Assembly: GCA_900316685.1 (NCBI GenBank)
Contig: ONDS01000003.1
Coordinates: 96,395-160,394, forward strand
Direction of reading: 5' to 3'
Length of the DNA: 64,000 nucleotides
DNA from: an uncultured Prevotellaceae bacterium
Lineage (GTDB): Bacteria; Bacteroidota; Bacteroidia; Bacteroidales; Bacteroidaceae
A model generated the notes under the pieces. That model had not been told where the DNA came from, did not search any database, and saw only the letters and a list, made by a program, of their open reading frames with translations. The translations under genes were made by a program, and so were the position numbers. This document shows, piece after piece, positions 58,479-64,000 of this stretch (position 1 is its first letter; the number at the start of each line of letters is the position of its first letter).

Positions 58479-59822
58479 ATGAACCTGAAGGCACTTCTCG
58501 GGTCAGACCCCCGCACCATCCTCATGCGCAAGAACATGGTTGTTTCTGCGCTGCTGAAGGCATGGTCGGCCTTGGTCTTTCTCGCCCTTGTGCCGCTCAC
58601 GCTGAAGTGCCTCGGCACCTACAACAACGGCATCTGGCTGACCATCAGTTCGATGCTCATCTGGATTGACCATTTAGACATCGGTTTGGGCAATGGCCTG
58701 CGCAACCAACTGGCCACCCATCTGGCCCATGGCGACCGGCGAGGGGCTCAACAAGTGGTCACCTCCACCTTCTTCATGCTCATCATGATCATCGTGCCCG
58801 TGGCGTTATTGACGCTTGGCATGATCTATGCCTTCGACATCTTCAGTTTCATGAATGTGGACGCCACGTTGTCGCCCGACCTGCGCCATGCCGTGGCCGT
58901 GGCCGTGCTTTTCGTCTGCGCCACCTTCATCTTCAAGTTCATAGGCAATTTCTACATGGGTCTGCAACTGCCCGCCGCCAGCAACATCATCCTCTCGGCT
59001 GGCCATACGCTTACGCTCATCGCCACGGTGGTGGCATGGTTCATGGGCTGCCGCTCATTAGTGGTCATCGCCGCCATCAACACCTGCTCGCCCTTAGTCG
59101 TCTACCTCCTCGCCTATCCCTACACCTTCTACCACCGCTATCCCGACCTGCGACCAAAGGCCAACACCTTCCGTTGGAAAGCCACGAAGAGCCTGTTCAC
59201 CCTCGGCGTGAAGTTCTTCGTATTGCAGATAGCCGGTGTGGTGCTGTTTATGTCGAGCACCCTTCTTGTGGCGCGTCTGTTCACGCCCGAGATGGTGAAC
59301 CCCTACCAAATCAGTTACCGCTACTACTCATTGGCAATGATGATTTTCACTATCATCCTGACCCCCATCTGGACAGCCACTACCGATGCACTCGAACGGG
59401 GCGATGAGCAATGGATACGCAACTGCCGCAGACGTATGGACAAGGTGATGCTTATCATGCTCGGCTGCCTGGCTCTCATGGTGGCACTCTCCGCTCCCAT
59501 CTACCATGTGTGGCTACAGGACCAGGTGGAGATACCCTTCACGCTCAACGTGCTCATGGCCGTCTATATGTTCGTCATCATGTACAGTCTGAGTTACAGC
59601 TCGTTTCTCAACGGTATAGGAGCGTTGTCATTGCAACTTATCTTTACCACAGCCGCGGCCGTGGTCTTCATCCCTCTCACACTGTTGCTCCATCATCTCT
59701 CTGATCATATCAATTGCGTCATCATCACCATGATTATCGTCAACCTGCCTGGTCTGGTGGTCAACCACATACAGTTCCACCGTATCATCAACCATCAAGC
59801 CGAAGGGATATGGAGAAGATGA
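58479..59822 (+). CDS. Polysaccharide repeat-unit flippase (Wzx-like)
   Basis: The 447-residue membrane protein has about 12 helices and the family start MVVSALLKAWSALVFLALVP and LGTYNNGIWLTISSMLIWID, GLGNGLRNQLATHLA. This fits the oligosaccharide flippase family of the MOP superfamily. It would turn lipid-linked repeat units from the cytoplasmic to the periplasmic face. It follows the export-protein gene by 10 bases and the sequence runs on into Wzz-like genes. The sugar is unknown. Confidence 0.88.
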   Translation: MNLKALLGSDPRTILMRKNMVVSALLKAWSALVFLALVPLTLKCLGTYNNGIWLTISSMLIWIDHLDIGLGNGLRNQLATHLAHGDRRGAQQVVTSTFFMLIMIIVPVALLTLGMIYAFDIFSFMNVDATLSPDLRHAVAVAVLFVCATFIFKFIGNFYMGLQLPAASNIILSAGHTLTLIATVVAWFMGCRSLVVIAAINTCSPLVVYLLAYPYTFYHRYPDLRPKANTFRWKATKSLFTLGVKFFVLQIAGVVLFMSSTLLVARLFTPEMVNPYQISYRYYSLAMMIFTIILTPIWTATTDALERGDEQWIRNCRRRMDKVMLIMLGCLALMVALSAPIYHVWLQDQVEIPFTLNVLMAVYMFVIMYSLSYSSFLNGIGALSLQLIFTTAAAVVFIPLTLLLHHLSDHINCVIITMIIVNLPGLVVNHIQFHRIINHQAEGIWRR

Positions 59823-59851
59823 GTTGGACAAACCAAGATATCAATTGAATT

Positions 59852-60946
59852 ATGGAAGAATACAAGAAAAAAAAGATTATTGTTGACGCTTTTGCTTTTT
59901 TCAAAGCTATCATACAAGACAAGAAGAAGATATTGCTCTTTTGTGGCATTGCGGCCATATTGGGTGTGGCTGTAGCCCTCGACACCCCCAAGGAATATAC
60001 TTCCGGTGTCATGCTTGCCCCTGAGTCTTCCGAAAATTCAGGCTTGTCGAGCAATATCTCTTCCTTGGCATCCATGATCGGCATGAATATGCGATTTGGA
60101 AATAGCGACGATGCCATCTATCCCGAAATCTACCCAGACCTGATGGAAAGCAACGACTTCAAGGTGAGTCTCTTCCCCATAGAAGTGGAAACCATCGACA
60201 AGAAGGTGAAAACCACCTATTACGACTATCTTGACAAACACCAACACACATCATGGTACCAATACCCCGCACTATGGATAACCAAGCTGCTACGCGTCTT
60301 CGTTTCCAATCCCGTGCCTGATGTACAAACCGGCAAGGACGGAAAGATGCACGTCGACCCCTTCCGCTTGAGCAAGCGTCAGGATGAGATAGCCTACAGC
60401 ATCGGCAAGAAAGTGAGATGTTCCGTCGACAAGAAAACGAGTGCCATCAGCATCGAGGTGACCGACTGCGACCCCTTGATTGCCGCCACCATGGCCGACT
60501 CTGTGAAGGAACGCCTGCAAGCGTTCATCACCGACTACCGCACCAACAAGGCGCGCCACGACCTGGCCTACATCGAGAAGCTCTATGATGAAGCCCATCA
60601 GCAATATGTGCAGGCCCGCCAACAATATGCCGCCTACAGCGACGCCAACCAGGAACTGGTGCTGGAATCCTATAAGTCGAAGCAAGAGGACTTGGAAAAC
60701 GAGATGCAGTTGAAGTTCAACGTCTACACCCAGATGGCCGAGCAGTTGCAACTATCACGTGCCAAGGTGCAGGAGCGCACCCCAGCCTTCACCGTCATCC
60801 AATCGGCCAGCGTACCCATCAAGCATAGCAGCAAGTCAAAGGCATCCAGGGTTCTCACCTTTGTATTCTTTGGCTTTCTCATACGCCTAATCATACTCAC
60901 ATGGAAGCGCCGCCGCGTCATATTCAAAGCAGTGGAAGTTTCATGA
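59852..60946 (+). CDS. Wzz-family chain-length determinant, copy 1
   Basis: The 364-residue protein has a first membrane helix (ILLFCGIAAILGVAVAL, about 28-44), a long periplasmic region with Wzz sequence (EYTSGVMLAPESSENSGLSS, ISIEVTDCDPLIAATMADSV), a coiled coil near 240-300, and a second helix (VLTFVFFGFLIRLIILTW). It lacks a tyrosine-kinase domain. It sets polymer length with the polymerase. It starts 29 bases after the flippase stop codon. Confidence 0.85.
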   Translation: MEEYKKKKIIVDAFAFFKAIIQDKKKILLFCGIAAILGVAVALDTPKEYTSGVMLAPESSENSGLSSNISSLASMIGMNMRFGNSDDAIYPEIYPDLMESNDFKVSLFPIEVETIDKKVKTTYYDYLDKHQHTSWYQYPALWITKLLRVFVSNPVPDVQTGKDGKMHVDPFRLSKRQDEIAYSIGKKVRCSVDKKTSAISIEVTDCDPLIAATMADSVKERLQAFITDYRTNKARHDLAYIEKLYDEAHQQYVQARQQYAAYSDANQELVLESYKSKQEDLENEMQLKFNVYTQMAEQLQLSRAKVQERTPAFTVIQSASVPIKHSSKSKASRVLTFVFFGFLIRLIILTWKRRRVIFKAVEVS

Positions 60947-61022
60947 AAGATTGTGAGAGGTGAGAATAGAAAGGGGCAAAAAGATCGTTACCAGAACACC
61001 AAAGACTCAACCTTAATCATTA
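60947..61022 (+). repeat. Degenerate heptamer-repeat remnants between the Wzz genes
   Basis: The 76-base gap contains GAGAGGTGAG, then AAAGGGGCAAAA, then AACACCAAAGACTCAAC in order. Each resembles one of the three heptamer families. It is the only gap in this operon longer than about 30 bases. Confidence 0.5.
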
Positions 61023-61994
61023 ATGACCACCAACAGCCATCTTCACTATTGGAATGCAGTACGCGAATGTCGCCGGCATTGGCGTACTTATGCCATTGTA
61101 TGCAGTGTAGCACTATTGCTGGCCGTTGTCACTACGATCAGTACCCCTACCAATTATGCTGCCAGAGTGACTATTGTCGATGAGAGCAAGGAAACCGATT
61201 TATTAATAGGTCTAAGCAGCATGCAAGCATGGCTGAAAGGAAAGTTGAAAAAGAACCAAGGTTACAAAGATATTGAGATATACGCTCACCATGTTATGAG
61301 TAGGGCTTTTGCCGAGGATATGAGTCGTGTAAAAGTTGAAGGTTACGGTATGAGCTATGCACAATATCTTCAAGCCCACCACCATCGTCCTTGGTGGGAG
61401 CATCTCTTTCTTTCGGACGACGATTTAGATCCTATAGAACTGATAAACGACAACATCAAGGCCGAAGTCAAAACCAAAACTTTCACCATGCGCATCCAGG
61501 TTACCGACCAAGACCCTGTGATTGCTGCCCAAATGGCTGACAGCGTACGCCTCCATTTACAAGCTTTTGTCATAGGCGAACAACGAAAAGTAGCTATCCA
61601 GCAATATAAAAACACCACCATCCTGATAGAACAAGCGGAAAAGCGTTATCGCGATGCCCAGCGTGAGTATGCCGCTTACATGGATAGTCACCAAGAATCT
61701 CTCTTAAGAGAGGAAACTACAGTGGAAAAAGCACTGGAGCAAGAATACAACAAAGCCTATCAGGCTTTCAACCAAGCCTATCTCCAACACATCAGGACAA
61801 AAGCTTTTGTGAACAAGCCTAACTATCCATTTGCCATTCTCAAAGGAGCCACAGTCATCGATGAGCCTATAAGTCCTCAGTTTACTACCTATCTGTTGGT
61901 GTTCCTTCTTATAGGTGTCATTTGTGCTTCATGGTCCATCTTGCTAAAGAAGAAATATCAATTGCTGAAAGGAGGTGAGACTGTATGGGCATAA
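61023..61994 (+). CDS. Wzz-family chain-length determinant, copy 2
   Basis: The 323-residue protein shares the copy-1 layout: first helix (YAIVCSVALLLAVVTTIS), a middle region with IQVTDQDPVIAAQMADSVRL nearly matching copy 1's TDCDPLIAATMADSV, a coiled coil, and a second helix (YLLVFLLIGVICASWSILL). It is more basic at the N-terminus (NAVRECRRHWRTY). It overlaps the polymerase start by 10 bases. The two copies may assemble together or set different lengths. Confidence 0.83.
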   Translation: MTTNSHLHYWNAVRECRRHWRTYAIVCSVALLLAVVTTISTPTNYAARVTIVDESKETDLLIGLSSMQAWLKGKLKKNQGYKDIEIYAHHVMSRAFAEDMSRVKVEGYGMSYAQYLQAHHHRPWWEHLFLSDDDLDPIELINDNIKAEVKTKTFTMRIQVTDQDPVIAAQMADSVRLHLQAFVIGEQRKVAIQQYKNTTILIEQAEKRYRDAQREYAAYMDSHQESLLREETTVEKALEQEYNKAYQAFNQAYLQHIRTKAFVNKPNYPFAILKGATVIDEPISPQFTTYLLVFLLIGVICASWSILLKKKYQLLKGGETVWA

Positions 61995-63178
61995 TCATTC
62001 TCATCATTCTCGGCGTTTTGATAGCCACCTTCTATCTATTGAAAATCGGCGATGTCTTTTCACCATGGTTCATCACGGCCGCCATTTGGTTCGCCATAGT
62101 GTTTCTGTTCCAATTCAATGAAATCCTCGACCCGCTTGGGCCACAGTTCTTTACCAGTTTATCACTGTGGGTACCCATTTTCTGTGCATCATCCATCATC
62201 ACCTACTATTCACTGCCAAGGCCAGCTGGAGTATCATCCCGAGCTGTAAGTATCAACATCAACGAAACCATGTTCAACGTCCTCTTCTATCTGTCGCTGG
62301 TGATGACCCCGTTCTATCTTTACCGCATCATGCAGACTATCATGATGTTCGACAGTGCCGACATGCTCTACAACCTACGTGTCATGGCTGTGCATGGTGA
62401 TGAGAACTACGGAATACTCAACTATACCTATGTCATCAACATGGCTCTATTGGCAGTAGCCATTTGGCATTACCCCAAGATACCGTTATGGAAACTGCTC
62501 TCGGTGTATTTTGTTTGCAGCATCAGTGCTTTTGCCATCATGGAGAAAGGCATGGTATTCTTCTTCCTTGCCGCCACAATTTTTGTGCTTTACGAGAAGA
62601 GAGTAATCAAGGTAAGGACCATTGCCATAGGCTCGATAGCAATCGTGGTTTTATTCTTCCTGATGAATTCGGCCCGTGAAGCATCGGCTGTATCCGATGA
62701 CAAGAAGATGACATTCATTGACTTCTTCGCAATGTATGTTCTCTCCCCTTCGGTGGCATATGAGCGTTTAGGAGAAGACCTCTCCGGCCAATTTGGTTCC
62801 AATACATTCTGGAGCATATATACGATATTGAACCGTTTCGGTGGCAACTACGAAATCAACGAGAAGCTAAAGGATTTTGTATGGGTACCAATCCCGACCA
62901 ATGTATTTACTATATTCCAGCCTTTTTTCCAGGACTTTGGCCAAAAAGGTGTAGCATTTTTCGCATTCCTCTACGGTACCATCACCGGATGGGTTTACCA
63001 CCTGTTCCGCAGGGGAAACGTGATCGGCAAATGTGTGTACATCTATATCGCCTATGTGTTGATTCTTCAGTTTTTCCAGGACAACCTATTGCTTAGTGCC
63101 ACCATGTTCGCTCAGTTTTTCATCTTCGTATGGCTGATGACACAGAAAAGCATCCAATTCCGTGTATTTGGAAAATGA
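61985..63178 (+). CDS. O-antigen/polysaccharide polymerase (Wzy-like)
   Basis: The 397-residue membrane protein has about ten helices (GIIILIILGVLIATFYLLKI onward), a large periplasmic loop (MFDSADMLYNLRVMAVHGDE) and a second loop with FGSNTFWSIYTILNRFGGNY. The topology fits the oligosaccharide repeat-unit polymerases, which have little sequence conservation, so the call rests on topology and context. It would join repeat units on the periplasmic side. It starts 10 bases before the copy-2 Wzz stop codon. It is the last gene of the operon in this window. Confidence 0.8.
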   Translation: MGIIILIILGVLIATFYLLKIGDVFSPWFITAAIWFAIVFLFQFNEILDPLGPQFFTSLSLWVPIFCASSIITYYSLPRPAGVSSRAVSININETMFNVLFYLSLVMTPFYLYRIMQTIMMFDSADMLYNLRVMAVHGDENYGILNYTYVINMALLAVAIWHYPKIPLWKLLSVYFVCSISAFAIMEKGMVFFFLAATIFVLYEKRVIKVRTIAIGSIAIVVLFFLMNSAREASAVSDDKKMTFIDFFAMYVLSPSVAYERLGEDLSGQFGSNTFWSIYTILNRFGGNYEINEKLKDFVWVPIPTNVFTIFQPFFQDFGQKGVAFFAFLYGTITGWVYHLFRRGNVIGKCVYIYIAYVLILQFFQDNLLLSATMFAQFFIFVWLMTQKSIQFRVFGK

Positions 63179-63278
63179 ATCAACTTCTGTCAAAGAATGA
63201 GAGGCCCATCGACATGACCTTTCATGGTCGAAATAAGCGCTTGAATACAACATAAAGTATTTTACAGCGCAAATCACA

Positions 63279-63452
63279 TTATTTGACCAACACCTTCTTT
63301 CCATTGTGGATGAAGATTCCCTTGTCGGGTGTTGACACCCTCTGGCCATTGAGATTATACCAATTGTTATCCGCCGTTGATGGCGAGGTTAATTGTTTAA
63401 TATCATCGGCTTCAATTCCAATAATTGTAAACGTCTGCCAGGAAGGTATCGC
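63279..63452 (-). pseudogene. In-frame C-terminal extension of the LRR gene behind a TAG
   Basis: After the TAG at 63453-63455 the same frame stays open for 57 codons to TAA 63279-63281, encoding AIPSWQTFTIIGIEA and then NNWYNLNGQRVSTPDKGIFI and HNGKKVLVK. The last part has the usual Prevotella-type secretion tail (YxLNGQRV...GIYIxNGKKxxVK). So the stop codon removes the secretion signal from an otherwise intact protein. Confidence 0.6.
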
Positions 63453-64000
63453 CTAATATGCCTCAACAGACTCCGCAGGCACGTACAAAACCTTGTCATC
63501 GGGAATATCTCTGAAGTAGGTACCATAAAAGACGCCATCATTGCCCCAGCCCCCTGTATCAGGCGGAGTCTCACGAAGCACATATATTTCTCTAAGATTG
63601 GGACATTTTAGAATATCGATAATTCTCTCCACATTAGCATGTATCGTTATTCTTTCCAATTCGGTACAATTATAAAACTCTTTTCCATAAATAATATTAA
63701 CTGACCAGGGGAAATCGAACTCTTTCAGCTTTGTATTAGCAAAACATTGGTTCTCTAATCTATTAACAGATACAGGTATAATTATTTCCTGCAACTGCGA
63801 AGACGCAAAACAATTTTCCGGTATATAAGTCATGGATGAAGGCACCTCAAAGTATGTAATGCCAGAAGACTCAAAGGCACGCTTGCCTATGTCAAGTACG
63901 CAATTGGGTAGGTTCAACGTATGCAATTCTGTACATTCGAAAAAACATCCTTCTCCCAAACTCACCAGTGGGGCAGACGGGGGAATCTCTACCGTCTTCA
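63453..64000 (-). CDS. BspA-like leucine-rich-repeat protein, C-terminal part (partial)
   Basis: The frame enters from the window's right edge and ends at TAG 63453-63455. The visible 181 residues hold LRR_5 repeats of about 23 residues: CTELHTLNLPNCVLDIGKRA, GITYFEVPSSMTYIPENCFA, LQEIIIPVSVNRLENQCFAN, LKEFDFPWSVNIIYGKEFYN. They finish with the cap NLREIYVLRETPPDT and VLYVPAESVEAY. BspA-type proteins are surface adhesins or binding proteins. The start and signal peptide lie outside the window. The stop codon falls where Lys or another residue is expected, and a sorting tail continues in frame after it. Confidence 0.85.
   Translation of the reverse strand, partial: KTVEIPPSAPLVSLGEGCFFECTELHTLNLPNCVLDIGKRAFESSGITYFEVPSSMTYIPENCFASSQLQEIIIPVSVNRLENQCFANTKLKEFDFPWSVNIIYGKEFYNCTELERITIHANVERIIDILKCPNLREIYVLRETPPDTGGWGNDGVFYGTYFRDIPDDKVLYVPAESVEAY

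Noticed and set aside
56606-58618. A 670-codon minus-strand open frame opposite the SLBB export gene
   Set aside because: Same type of codon-bias shadow; the plus frame has signal peptide, export domain and SLBB repeats.

Overview
The window looks like a chromosomal segment from a Bacteroidota bacterium, most like Prevotella or a close relative. Nearly every transcription unit begins with the Bacteroidota -7 element TAnnTTTG, and Shine-Dalgarno sequences are rare. The gene families agree: class-2 TrpB, type II pantothenate kinase, DUF4369 and DUF4827 lipoproteins, a TamA/TamB pair, a CotH protein with a T9SS-like C-terminal domain, and a BspA-like leucine-rich-repeat protein. Most of the window is housekeeping DNA of moderate-to-high GC, with one AT-rich accessory island at about 33.6-36.0 kb.

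Layout. 0-12.2 kb: a partial sodium:solute symporter divergent from trpB; then on the minus strand a glycosyltransferase-mfd pair, a DUF4369 lipoprotein-pyrC-MetH activation domain-phosphoesterase-acyltransferase run joined by ATGA overlaps, and an FtsB/DivIC-like gene with a small membrane protein. 12.7-18.4 kb: nrdD-nrdG (twin leader hairpins and a large intercistronic hairpin), dnaX, and convergent asnA. 18.6-25.9 kb: a C39-like peptidase, a small exported protein, beta-barrel proteins, dinB, a lipoprotein, and a type II pantothenate kinase-COG0523 GTPase operon. 26.2-33.4 kb: a DUF4332 protein, HU, a 29-residue basic protein, RNase G, a DUF4827 lipoprotein-glmM operon, a DHH phosphoesterase and a sugar nucleotidyltransferase. 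33.6-36.0 kb: an orphan polymorphic-toxin remnant. 36.0-47.7 kb: tamB-tamA, two exported proteins of unknown role and a CotH gene split by an in-frame TAG. 48-55 kb: a membrane-anchored protein, tmRNA, a TPR protein, two nearly identical tandem exported proteins and an exported caspase-fold protein. 55-63.2 kb: a surface-polysaccharide operon (initiating sugar transferase, multi-SLBB export protein, flippase, two Wzz-like proteins, polymerase). The window ends in a BspA-like LRR gene, also split by an in-frame TAG.

The most unusual feature is a set of intergenic heptanucleotide repeats. Three 7-bp families, GRGGTGA, GGRGCAA and ACACTMA, recur at several intergenic sites. Most sites are in the same orientation, and where more than one family is present the order is the same; the units switch between a few one-base variants. 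Other points worth checking are the two TAG interruptions in surface-protein genes, the orphan RHS tip with an HExxH (M91-like) toxin domain and lipoprotein immunity candidates, and the structured nrd leader and intercistronic region.

Family assignments come from reading translated sequence by eye. No database search, alignment software or folding program was run, so residue positions are approximate and functions of unnamed proteins are inferences.
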